Source of the DNA: Rickettsiales bacterium
Lineage (GTDB): Bacteria > Pseudomonadota > Alphaproteobacteria > Rickettsiales > CANDYO01
Direction: 5' to 3'
DNA length: 11,185 nucleotides
NCBI GenBank assembly: GCA_947424995.1
Contig: CANDYO010000064.1
Coordinates: 1 to 11,185 of the forward strand
Shown here: in pieces, positions 1 to 8,600 of the stretch
Layout of the letters: each line of letters opens with the position of its first letter
How positions within the stretch are numbered: position 1 is the stretch's first letter
Translations under genes and position numbers: made by a program
Notes under the pieces: generated by a model
Told to the model about the DNA's origin: nothing
Database searches by the model: none
The model's input: only the letters and a program-made list of their open reading frames with translations

Positions 1-207
1 AGACAAACGTCTGCAATTGAACTGCAATCAGTTACTAGTCTTAAATCTACAGACATTGCATTATCAATGGATAAAAATCATGTTAGGACTGAAGAAGAAA
101 TAAGTAACATTCAGAAAGATAATAAATTAAATGATGTAAGTAAATCAGGCATAGCTCTACAAGAAATAACTTCAATCAAAGATAAAAAAATTGAAATGGA
201 AATTTAA
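1..207 (+). CDS. C-terminal fragment of an unidentified protein
   Basis: The frame is open from the first base and ends at a TAA at 205-207, giving the last 68 residues of a gene that starts outside the window. The visible part is polar, rich in Ser, Lys, Glu, Asp and Ile, with no cysteine, no hydrophobic segment and no motif I recognise. It reads as a soluble, probably helical or disordered tail (ending KDKKIEMEI). The next likely gene starts about 150 bases later, so there is no obvious translational coupling. I cannot assign a function. The call rests only on the open frame and a composition similar to the neighbouring genes. Confidence 0.6.
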   Translation, partial: RQTSAIELQSVTSLKSTDIALSMDKNHVRTEEEISNIQKDNKLNDVSKSGIALQEITSIKDKKIEMEI

Positions 208-354
208 TTTTTGGAAAACGTAGCTATTTATAAGTCAAGTTAATATTTAGATTATACTGAGTATATTAGGATAATTAGAATATTGTTTGCAAGACCATGT
301 CATAATGATATAATATTCATAGTTAAACGCTATATAGAGGTTAATCATAAAATT
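208..354 (+). promoter_or_regulatory. AT-rich spacer with a weak promoter candidate
   Basis: No gene is visible between the upstream stop and the small membrane protein. A sigma70-like pair can be drawn: TTTAGA at 246-251 (four of six consensus bases) and GATAAT at 270-275 (five of six), separated by 18 bases. In DNA this AT-rich, such matches arise by chance, so this is only a candidate. A purine-rich AGAGG at 336-340 precedes the ATG at 355 by 14 bases, a rather long spacing for a ribosome binding site. Confidence 0.25.
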
Positions 355-687
355 ATGATCTTAAAAATATTAGATAAATTACGTTATCTAATTTGCTTGA
401 GTGCGTTGTTAGTGTTTGGCCTAATTACATCTCCCTTGACTTTATTTTTTAAATGGAATGGATTATGGCTATTATGCATTATGAACGCAGAAAAATGCTC
501 ATTATTAAAAGCAAGATATTTTCTCCTAAATGATCCTAAATACAAGATAGTCAAAACTAACGACATATATTGTAACAATTTTTGTAATATGGATAGAGAG
601 CTAGAGAGAATGAGAGATGAAGTCACTTCACCTGCTTATAGTTTTTTACCTCATAATTTATATTATCAAATGGATGAAATTGACTAA
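355..687 (+). CDS. small single-pass membrane protein, function unknown
   Basis: This encodes about 110 residues. I prefer the ATG at 355, just ahead of the hydrophobic segment. The frame could be extended to a TTG at 283, adding 24 residues, but no better ribosome binding site supports that. Residues 11-32 form one strongly hydrophobic stretch (CLSALLVFGLIT...), followed by a shorter hydrophobic patch at 37-43. A polar C-terminal region of about 65 residues follows, with a closely spaced cysteine pair (CNNFC, residues 73-77) and a charged run ending in DEID. The segment could be a membrane anchor or an uncleaved signal. No family is recognised. The TspO gene begins 72 bases downstream on the same strand, so co-transcription is possible. 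It could be a lineage-specific protein; I am fairly but not fully sure it is real. Confidence 0.5.
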   Translation: MILKILDKLRYLICLSALLVFGLITSPLTLFFKWNGLWLLCIMNAEKCSLLKARYFLLNDPKYKIVKTNDIYCNNFCNMDRELERMRDEVTSPAYSFLPHNLYYQMDEID

Positions 688-759
688 AAAATATTCTGAT
701 TAACTAGTTTTCTTGAATATTCATTAAAATAGACTTAAACTCATTCATAAAAGGTTACT

Positions 760-1254
760 ATGTTTAGATTTATTAAAAAACAAAAAATAACTCCTTATAT
801 TATTTGTATTTTAATATGCTTGATAATTGCTAAGTTTGCTGGCTACGCTACTCAATCTTCTTTAAAAACATGGCATCTTCCTATCATTAAACCAAGTTTT
901 ACGCCTCCAGATTGGTTATTTGCTCCTGTTTGGATATCACTTTATATTATGATGGGTTTTGCTTGGGGACACTTAAATAGAATCATTATTAATAAGACGC
1001 TTAGAAAAAAATATAATATTTTATTTGGCGTGCAATTAATTTTCAATATGCTTTGGTCTTTTATATATTTTGGCGCTCACAGCATTGGTTTTGCTTTGAT
1101 AGATATTATTTTATTATGGATCGTTTTAGTCTTTACAATATATCAGTTCTTTTTTATATCAAAACTTGCAGGCTGGTTATTAGTTCCATATTTATTATGG
1201 ACAACTTATGCTGGCATTTTAAATGCTGTTATATGGTATTTGAACAAATATTAA
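760..1254 (+). CDS. tspO: TspO/MBR family membrane protein (tryptophan-rich sensory protein)
   Basis: This 164-residue protein has the usual length of the family. TspO proteins are five-helix membrane proteins that bind porphyrins and related ligands and are linked to tetrapyrrole and oxidative-stress responses; the mitochondrial member sits in the outer membrane. The diagnostic motifs are visible in order: W38 with KPSFTPPDW at 44-52; PVWISLYIMMGFAWG at 56-70; the third helix with Q92, N96 and WS at 99-100; and PYLLWTTYAGILNAVIWYLN at 143-162. Five hydrophobic segments can be placed at about 11-30, 52-70, 87-104, 109-133 and 139-160. The start has AAGG at 751-754, five bases before the ATG. 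The stop lies 26 bases before the next gene, so the two probably share a transcript. The family assignment is secure; the ligand and role in this organism are not known. Confidence 0.93.
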   Translation: MFRFIKKQKITPYIICILICLIIAKFAGYATQSSLKTWHLPIIKPSFTPPDWLFAPVWISLYIMMGFAWGHLNRIIINKTLRKKYNILFGVQLIFNMLWSFIYFGAHSIGFALIDIILLWIVLVFTIYQFFFISKLAGWLLVPYLLWTTYAGILNAVIWYLNKY

Positions 1255-1280
1255 CTTAAGTTTAATTTGAGGTATAGAAG

Positions 1281-2141
1281 ATGTTAGATTTTGAATGGGG
1301 ATTTTATTTAGCGGAATGCATTAATTCTAACTATTTTGATAATGATCTAAATCAACAAATTTGCTATTCCAAAAATCATGAACTCGTTTTGGGTGTTTCA
1401 AGAGCAATATCCAAATTAGACTCAGAAACTTCAGGATTTGCATTTTTTGATTTGGGTTTATCAGAGTCTGATTTAAAAGTACTTAATCAATTAGATATAG
1501 ATGATTTTAAGTTTTATACCAATTATGGTGAGTTGTCGATTTTAGACACTCAATTAACTGATTATATTAAATCACTTTCATCCGAAGATAAAAATCATTT
1601 ATTAGCCAGTCATCTATCTCAACTTATTACCAATATTAGCAACAACATCTTGGAAGCTTCTGGCTTCCCTCAAGCTTTAATTAACGTTAGATCCTTTGTC
1701 AATGGAACAGAAGATGGTTATTTTCCTAATTGGCATATAGATAAAAGTATAGCAGAAGTGATCAATCCAGATAATAGCTCAATAAAAGCATCTTGCGGTA
1801 TTATGTTTATTTTTCTTCTTAAAGGAGAAACTACATTATTTCATCCAATTAGTATAAAACAAAGAGATTTATTTCATTTGGAAGCCAATGAATCTGCTTA
1901 TACTTACGGCTATGATTATAATTTAACATATATAAAGGGAGAAGGCTTAGATAAAATGTTTGATATTTCTAAGGTATCTTCAGCTAACTTTGGCAAAGGA
2001 TCAGTTCATTTAGTTGGTCATCAATGCGGTACTATTCATGCTGTTCCTTCTTCAAAAGAAAGATTGTTTATTAACATTTTTCCTGGAAGCGAATCAGATA
2101 TTTCAGCTATGAAAAAAGTCATACATACAAATTTATACTAA
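1281..2141 (+). CDS. putative Fe(II)/2-oxoglutarate-type oxygenase (cupin-fold)
   Basis: This is a 286-residue soluble protein without signal peptide or membrane segment. Its second half carries the arrangement expected of Fe(II)/2-oxoglutarate dioxygenases on a double-stranded beta-helix: NWHIDKS with H152 and D154 as the HxD pair, a following beta-like stretch (GIMFIFLLKGETTLF), and a distal histidine H253 in GTIHAVP with R261 eight residues later (SKERLFINIF), where the co-substrate carboxylate-binding arginine normally lies. The first half (about 1-130) is a helical, acidic region I do not recognise. GAGG at 1269-1272 lies eight bases before the ATG. It sits 26 bases after the TspO gene, suggesting a shared transcript. 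It resembles the DUF1826-like or prolyl-hydroxylase-like groups, but I cannot choose between them. The substrate is unknown. If the fold assignment is wrong, the histidines could belong to another metal-binding cupin. Confidence 0.55.
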   Translation: MLDFEWGFYLAECINSNYFDNDLNQQICYSKNHELVLGVSRAISKLDSETSGFAFFDLGLSESDLKVLNQLDIDDFKFYTNYGELSILDTQLTDYIKSLSSEDKNHLLASHLSQLITNISNNILEASGFPQALINVRSFVNGTEDGYFPNWHIDKSIAEVINPDNSSIKASCGIMFIFLLKGETTLFHPISIKQRDLFHLEANESAYTYGYDYNLTYIKGEGLDKMFDISKVSSANFGKGSVHLVGHQCGTIHAVPSSKERLFINIFPGSESDISAMKKVIHTNLY

Positions 2142-2194
2142 TCTTTAATGGCCTTAATTACTCATAAATAAAATCCAATTATATCTACTGCTAT

Positions 2195-2219
2195 TTATAG
2201 ATCTAACACAGATTTATAA
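2195..2219 (+). terminator. AT-rich 10-bp hairpin after the oxygenase gene
   Basis: TTATAGATCT (2195-2204) can pair with AGATTTATAA (2210-2219) around the 5-base loop AACAC. Nine of the ten pairs are Watson-Crick and one is G-U. It begins 54 bases after the stop at 2141 and is the strongest hairpin I see in the spacer. No run of T follows it on either strand, so it is not a canonical intrinsic terminator. It could instead be a 3'-end stabilising stem or a chance AT-rich palindrome. Confidence 0.35.
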
Positions 2220-2280
2220 CAAAACATTTCTACATTTAGTAATTTTTAGCTACCAAAAAGTAATCTTTTCTAAAAAGTTC

Positions 2281-2308
2281 TTGATCTATATTAAAAGTCT
2301 GATAGCAT
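2281..2308 (+). promoter_or_regulatory. weak sigma70-like promoter candidate for the coiled-coil gene
   Basis: TTGATC (2281-2286) and TAGCAT (2303-2308) each match four of six consensus bases and are 16 bases apart. Transcription would begin near 2315 and leave a leader of about 60 bases. That leader holds the ribosome binding site GAGG shortly before the ATG at 2377. The 235-base gap after the previous gene makes a separate promoter likely, but these exact boxes are only a guess in such AT-rich DNA. Confidence 0.28.
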
Positions 2309-2376
2309 TCGTTAATGCACTTTAATGAAGCAGGCCTTGTAAAAGGAAATTTTTATTAATTTTAAGTGAGGTAGAA

Positions 2377-3531
2377 ATGCCAATAAAATCAAAAGCACAG
2401 TCAAAAAAATATCAGAGCCCAACAGAAAAAATACTATCCAAGGCAAAGGAGGAGTTGGATTTAATAACAGCTGATGCCAACCAAAAGAAAGCTGAGGCTG
2501 AAGAAGCCAAGCAAAAACTCCAAGCTAAACAGAAAGAACTAAAATCCCTCGAAGAAAAAGAATCCCAAGTCAAAATAAACCTCCAAACAAAGCTACAATC
2601 AGAAACTCAAGCCACTAAAGAAGCTAATGAAAAATTAGAAGCATTAAATAATGCTAAACAAACTAAACAAGCAAAAGAGACCGAATTAACAAATGCAGCG
2701 GCAGCAGAAACTCGAGCCAAAGCAGCTTATCAAGATAAATTAAATTTTGAAATTCGTTTAAAAAACGAGGCTAAGACCAAAGCGAATACAGCAACCGCGG
2801 CTGCCGATCAACTAAGGAAGGCTAAAGATGCTAGGAATGCAATTCAAGTAGATGAAGATATTCCTCAATGTCATTCAACTCTTCATCAGAAAATTGTTTG
2901 TCGCCTTCAAAACCAAGCAAAACAAAAGCGTAACGATCAAAAAAAACAACAAAGACAAGATGCTGACAAAGATGTTGTAGAAAAACAAAATGCTAAAAAT
3001 ACTGCTGAAACTGAAGCTAGTAATGCTAAACGCACAGCCGATGCTGCTAAAGTAGCTGCAGATGATGCTAAAGCATCGGCAGATACTGCTACTAGCACTA
3101 AAAATACAGCACAGACGAATTTAGAAAGCGCTAAGAATAAAGTTTCTAGTGCTGAAACAGCCTCAAATGCTGCTAATACTAAAAAAGCTACAGCATTAAA
3201 AACTGCTGAAGAAGCTAAAAAAGAGGCTGAAGATACTGGAAAACTTAAAACTTCGACTCTAGAAGAATTTAATAACGCTAAAAAAACTACTGAAGATACA
3301 CAAAAAGCATCAACTGAAGCTGATGGTAAAAAAACTCAAGCTGAGATCTCTGTTACAGCTGCTCAAAAAGAATTCCAAAAAGAGATAGACTTACTTTTTG
3401 GTGACTCTGGAGATGAAGATATTTCTGCTGATCATTCAGAGCCTAAAGTTGAAAAAATTCAAGAAGTTGTAATTGAAATGGCTGGAAATAATGCTCAATT
3501 TGTAGGCGATAATATTGAATATGAATACTAA
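2377..3531 (+). CDS. Ala/Lys/Glu-rich coiled-coil protein, function unknown
   Basis: This is 384 residues with no signal peptide and no membrane segment, so probably cytosolic or exported by a route without a cleaved N-terminal signal. Two long low-complexity coils, about residues 15-157 and 177-340, are built mostly from Ala, Lys, Glu, Gln, Thr and Asp (for example KAEAEEAKQKLQAKQKE and TADAAKVAADDAKASADTA). They are interrupted at 158-176 by a segment with DEDIPQC, two histidines and a second cysteine (C165, C175), which could be a hairpin turn, a metal site or a disulfide site. The C-terminal 45 residues are acidic (LLFGDSGDEDIS) and end in EYEY. A clear GTGAGG precedes the ATG. The higher G+C than its neighbours is explained by the Ala codons. 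It resembles the helical part of TolA, or LEA-type proteins, in composition only. The SecA-like giant gene lies 210 bases downstream on the same strand. A structural or scaffold role is inference. Confidence 0.75.
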   Translation: MPIKSKAQSKKYQSPTEKILSKAKEELDLITADANQKKAEAEEAKQKLQAKQKELKSLEEKESQVKINLQTKLQSETQATKEANEKLEALNNAKQTKQAKETELTNAAAAETRAKAAYQDKLNFEIRLKNEAKTKANTATAAADQLRKAKDARNAIQVDEDIPQCHSTLHQKIVCRLQNQAKQKRNDQKKQQRQDADKDVVEKQNAKNTAETEASNAKRTADAAKVAADDAKASADTATSTKNTAQTNLESAKNKVSSAETASNAANTKKATALKTAEEAKKEAEDTGKLKTSTLEEFNNAKKTTEDTQKASTEADGKKTQAEISVTAAQKEFQKEIDLLFGDSGDEDISADHSEPKVEKIQEVVIEMAGNNAQFVGDNIEYEY

Positions 3532-3741
3532 AGTGGATGGATGTAGATTTATGCATTTTTCTTTTAAATTACAGTAATTACAACTGAATTATATAAGTCA
3601 AGGTAACGCGCCATTCTTTTAAAATAGTTTTCGTACTGTTTTTTAGAAAAATTGAACATTCTACGTATTGTCTAGTTTTCTCAGCAGCTATTGTTACTTA
3701 AATTATAGATAATTTTTTCTATAAATATGAGTTTTTAAATT
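3532..3741. other. 210-base spacer before the SecA-like gene, no gene seen
   Basis: No reading frame, RNA gene or strong hairpin is recognisable here. The spacer contains AT-rich, promoter-like patches (for example around 3691-3713), but I could not pair a convincing -35 with a -10 box at normal spacing. A palindrome, GTAATTAC at 3574-3581, is too short to interpret. Immediately before the next gene there is no good Shine-Dalgarno sequence, and a three-codon mini-frame (ATG AGT TTT TAA, 3728-3739) ends just ahead of the ATG at 3742. Confidence 0.5.
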
Positions 3742-5690
3742 ATGAATGAAAATATTATAGGGGAGATTTTTAATCAATTTAAGGAATACGTCCTTAACTC
3801 TTCTATGATTGATCCTGAGCTCTTTGAGAAACAAATAAATATATTGCAACCAAGAATAATTGGATCTTGTATATTTTTAGATGACTTAGCTAAAGTCAAT
3901 CATGATACCAATGAGATAGAATTATACCACTGGTATAATATACTACAAAACAATCCTACTCCAGATGAAGTAGAAGCTTCAGAAGCTAAAACTCATAAGT
4001 TTTTGAGTGGTTTTAATATCCCTACTTCAGAATCCAAAGGTTTGAGTTATGAGGTTACAATTTTGAAGGAAGCTGAGTCTCTAAGTCAGGATTTTAAAGC
4101 TGACTTAGAAGAACTTTTAATTTATTTTAAAGAGAAGCCAGATTGCGAATTTCACAAATGGTTTAATAATTTTCGAAATAATATTATTGAAACTGAACGT
4201 ATCAAAGTCAATGATATATTAATAGAAATTTATAAAAAATATTCAAACTATTCTCCCCAAATTTTAGAGACACTTCTAAGTGATGATACAAGCGCTTCCT
4301 CCTCGTGCATCGTTCACGCATTAGCAGAACGTGAAGATTTTATTTTAGTAGACGACACTATAAAAACTCTTGAAAAACACTTAGTAAAACTTATTACAGA
4401 TGAAAAGTTTCCGGCTAATTTAATAGGGAGTTATTTAAAGATACTGACTAATAATATTATCCATCAATATAAAGAAAATCCTAGATATGCACTTGATTTA
4501 AGCAGAGTCGTTACTCAAAATAACGTTAATCCTCAATTTACAAATCAAGTTATTAATGAGTTTAATAAAATTTTTAGCAATGATGTTGATACGAGAATCT
4601 TTCACCCTGAAGTTTTAAAAAATTTTGAATCCATTGTCACTAAAATCGAGGATAAAGAACCGGTTCTTAAGTTTATTGGACAAGCCGTTGTAAAAGGTTT
4701 ATATAAGATAAACTTAGACTCATTTGAACGTTTTGAATTAATACTAGCAAATCAGCATCAGTTAAAGAATCTAGCATTTGAGGTTATTTGCTTATACTTA
4801 AAAGATTCATTTGCTCCAGAAAAAGCTGACTATGTTTTCTTACAAAGTAAAATTGATAATATTCTTGAATCTGGTTATAAACTTCCAACCGATTTATTAA
4901 ATCATGTAATCCAGGCTTACAGTCAAGATACAAGATATTTCTCAGATGCGTTAATTAGAATTATTAAATTATATTATAATTATCCAGAAATATTGCAAAA
5001 CCTTGCTGATACTCTCCTTACAATCGTTAAAAAGAATGATAACCTCCCAAGTCAATCGATAAAAGATATAAGCTTTATAATTGCTAGATTATTTGATGCG
5101 AGAATTTTACTGCCTGATATGCTACCAAATTTTGTTAAATTTATTGAAAATGACGATATTGTAATCCAAAAGCAAGTTATAGAGCTATATAGCAAGTTAG
5201 TAAAAGTTAGCAATCCTATTGCTGATTCACATGCTACTTCACTAGAGCTACAAGCTAATATTATTAAATTTATAGATAGTAATAATATTGAACAAAAATA
5301 TGGCTTTCTTGAAAATGTTCTTAATTTAATCTCTAGAGATAATGCAGAAAAAGTAGAAAAGCTCTTTAAATCTGCAATTTTATTACAAAACAAAAAATTA
5401 CTGCCATTAATTATAGATGGTTTAAACAAGTGCAAAACTCATAAAGAACATAAAATAATAAGTTTAAACGAGCAAGAGCTAGAAATAATTTGGGCTTCAG
5501 CTGATTTAAGTTTGCATGAGAAAACAGCTAGTATTCTAGATAAGACAGTGAATGAATTATTTGATGCATTTTCAAAGGAAGAAAGTAGCAGTATTTTAAT
5601 AGAGCTTTTATATACTAAGTTTGCTGAAGAGATAGCTATAGAAAATTTGAAAAATAAGATTATTGACAAAAAAGATCCAACTACCTCTCC
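3742..5690 (+). other. N-terminal helical solenoid-like region of the giant protein
   Basis: These about 650 residues are dominated by amphipathic helices of 12-20 residues in pairs, with leucine, isoleucine and phenylalanine at regular spacing (for example PEILQNLADTLLTIVKK and VIQKQVIELYSKLVKV). There are few glycines and no catalytic-looking motif. This pattern fits a HEAT or ARM-type alpha-solenoid that would serve as a protein-binding scaffold. The fold is inferred from the residue pattern only. The region ends in a Lys/Ser/Thr/Pro-rich linker (DKKDPTTSPATSS) before the first repeat unit. Confidence 0.45.
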
Positions 5691-8600
5691 AGCCACCTCT
5701 TCTATAAATAGCGCTTTTGATAAAGACAAAGAATTAATTCGTAATGTTATTTTGAGTGATATTTCTGAATTAGAATACATTCTTGATATGTCTGATAAAC
5801 ATAAAATGGATGGTAGATTTTTTGGACAATTTAGCTGTAATGAGCAAACAATGGCAAGTCTATGTTTACACTTAGGAGAATCTAAAAGCTATATCCTAGT
5901 TGATAAAACTGATGAAAAAGTGCTCGTCTATAATGAACATGATTATCAGTATTATCAGCCGCTTAAGATAGAGTTGCAACAACAAGAAGAAGATTCTGAG
6001 AAGTTTGATATTTTAAGCAATGCTATATTTAAGTTATTCCCAGATTCTATGCTAGTAACAACTGATATTACTGAAATAACCAAGAGGGTTGCTAATTTTA
6101 ACCTTATTGAAAGCAATAGTTTCAAGGCGGTAAAACAAAAAATACTAGCTGATCCAACTCCTAATAATATAGATTTATTGCGCCATGTTAGTATAAGCAG
6201 TATTGATGATCTTAAAGCATTTTCTCTGCTTATAAATCAATATAACCTTAATGGTTATGCTTTGACTAGTTTTTCATGCGGTGATATGCCGAAAGAGAGT
6301 TTATGCAAAACTCTAGGCAAATCAACAAGCTATATTTTATTTGATAGCAAATCTAAAGATATAATCTCCATCTATATCCATTATGATCATGATACAGTCG
6401 AAGATGAATATCTGAATCAACGAATTAGCTATGATAACAAGCAGCAGGCAATTTTACAAGAAGCGATAAAATCAGTTATAGGATCACTTAAGTTTTTACC
6501 TGATTTGAAAGTAACTAGCGCAGATCTAGCTGATATAAACGTAAATATACCAAGTGATAGTCCAACTAAATTTGCTGATGTTGCTAAAATATTTGCTAAT
6601 TATCGTAAAGCTAATCTCGATCAAACGGAAAATATTGAATCAGAGGCTAGTAATTTTATTAATAACTTAGATAAAATAGATAATAAAAATAAGACTACTG
6701 ATAAGAAACACTCAAGCACTTCCTTAGATAAAACTTTTGGCAAAGAGAAAGAATTGCTTCGTAATGTTATTTTGAGTGATGTTTCTGAATTAGAATATAT
6801 TCTTGATATGTCTGATAAACATAAAATGGATGGTAGATTTTTTGGACAATTTAGCTGTAATAACCAAACAATGGCAAGTCTATGTTTAAACTTAGGAGAA
6901 TCTAAAAGCTACATCCTAGTTGATAAAACTGATGAAAAGGTGCTCGTCTATAATGAACATGATTATCATTATTATCAGCCGCTTAAGCTAGAGTTGCAAC
7001 AACAGGAAGAAGATTCTGAGAAGTATGATATTTTAAGCAATGCTATATTTAAGTTATTTCCAGATTCTATGCTAGTAACAACTGATATTACTGAAATAAC
7101 CAAGAGGGTCGCTAATTTTAACCTTATTGAAAGCAATAGTTTCGAGACGGTAAAGCAAAAAATACTAGTTGAGTCAACTTCTATTAATATCGATTTATTG
7201 CGCCATGTTAGTATAAGCAGTATTAATGATCTTAAAGCGTTTTCTCTGATTATAAATCAATATAACCTTAATGGTTATGCTTTGACTAGTTTTTCATGCG
7301 GTGATATGCCGCAAGAGAGTTTATGCAAAACTTTAGGCAAATCAACAAGCTATATTTTATTTGATAGTAAATCTAAAGATGTAATCTCCATCTATATCCA
7401 GTATGATTATGATACAGTAGATGATGAAGATCTGGATCAACGAATTATTTATGATAATAAGCAGCAGACCATTTTACAAGAAGCGATAAAATCAGTTATA
7501 GGATCACTTAAGTTTTTACCTGATTTGAAAGTAATTAGCGCAAACCTAGCTGACATAAACGTAAATATACCGAGTGATAATCCACTTAAGTTTTCTGATG
7601 TTTCTAAAGTATTTGCTAATTATCGTAAAGCTAAACTTGAACAAACTGAGAATGTTGAACCAGAAGCAAGTAATTTAGATTCTACTGTTGATGTGGAAAA
7701 AATAGTTAAGAAAAACTTTATCTACAACAATAGCAATAATTTAGCTGCAATCTTAAAGGAAGCATTTAGAGAGGATGTGATAATAACAAATTCTGATATC
7801 AAAATGATAGAAGAAAGATTATCGCTCACTGAGCAAATTATTACTAATAAATTATTGAGAAATCAGATCTTAGAAAATGTTAGCTCTTTTCAAAGTTTAT
7901 TAAATAATCTTGAGCTTAAATCTATTAGTGCTTTTAGAGAGTTATTAGATTTTATTGATATTAATAAAATATCTCAAGATGAGTTAGTTGATGGATTAGC
8001 TTTTAGCTCTGATTATAGCTATAACTCAGGAGAAAGCTCAAATCCTGGAATTGATATTCAGCAGTTTTACAAAAGCTTAGTAAAAAATCTTATCTATATC
8101 GGATATTTAGACATAGAATTACTAACAAGTGACGAAAATGCTTTTTATAGGTCTATTGACCATCTAGTTGACTCATTAAATTGGCCAGCAGATATCTTAT
8201 ATATCCTAATAAAAAAAATTGAACAAAAAGATTTCGTCAAATTAATTATAAATTTAGAAAAACTTGCTGATTATGATGTCGCCGCTGATTCTACCAATAG
8301 AAAGATAGTAAGTGCTTTAGAGATTTTAGAGAAAACACCCCTAGAAGACTGGTTAAGCAAATTTCATAGTCTAATAACTGACAATCATTTTTTTATTCCT
8401 GAGAGTAAAGAAACATTATTATTAAAGTTAGAAGAGTTAAATAAAACAAATCCACAAATCTTGAATTTAATTAAAAGCGGTTACTTTGAGGGTCAGCTTA
8501 ATAAAGTAGAGAGGATTAAAAAAGATTGGTTAGGTTCAAAATATGAGATAGTGGTCGAGAAACCAAGACCTGATTCATCCAATGTGGCAACAGCTATGCA

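Larger units (their letters stand above)
5716..6654 (+). repeat. tandem duplication, first copy (A1-B1)
   Basis: This stretch aligns without a gap to 6736-7674 at a constant offset of 1020 bases (340 codons). Over 5761-6600 I counted about 52 mismatches in 840 bases, close to 94% identity. The first 360 of these bases are about 96% identical. The copy encodes residues 659-971 of the giant protein and contains one A unit and one B unit. The two copies are joined by a Lys/Asn/Ser/Thr-rich linker at 6655-6735 that resembles the linker before the first copy (both have DKK and a Ser/Thr run), with a small length difference. Confidence 0.95.
6736..7674 (+). repeat. tandem duplication, second copy (A2-B2)
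   Basis: The second copy of the 1020-base period encodes residues 999-1311. About 31 of 280 residues differ from the first copy, clustered around 7141-7190, 7381-7470 and the last 120 bases, while the A-unit core is almost unchanged. No stop codon or frameshift has accumulated, so both copies are translated. After 7674 similarity to the first copy ends, and there is no trace of a third copy. Confidence 0.95.

Noticed and set aside
384..626. Minus-strand frame opposite the small membrane protein
   Set aside because: The plus-strand frame has a coherent hydrophobic segment and a plausible start, whereas the minus frame looks like an antisense shadow.
1053..1259. Plus-strand frame overlapping TspO in another register
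   Set aside because: TspO motifs are conserved through this whole stretch in the annotated frame; the other frame is a shadow.
2305..2318. Short palindrome GCATT-CGTT-AATGC overlapping the promoter candidate, considered as an operator
   Set aside because: The stem is five bases, cannot be extended, and no second copy or regulator gene is present.
2377..3531. TolA or a similar envelope-spanning protein
   Set aside because: There is no N-terminal membrane helix and no TolA C-terminal domain; only the Ala/Lys/Glu-rich composition is shared.
229..3602. Shared 11-mer TATAAGTCAAG at 229-239 and 3592-3602, both after stop codons
   Set aside because: It is only 11 bases (14 of 15 with flanks) in AT-rich DNA, seen twice and without further structure; chance is a sufficient explanation.
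5052..5780. Two long minus-strand frames (5052-5435 and 5439-5780)
   Set aside because: They lie fully inside the plus-strand giant gene, their translations are Ser/Leu/Ile-rich low-complexity sequence typical of antisense to AT-rich coding DNA, and they show no motifs.
5716..7674. CRISPR array or insertion sequence as an explanation of the repeat
   Set aside because: The repeat is two long coding copies in one frame, with no short regular units, no transposase, and no terminal inverted repeats.
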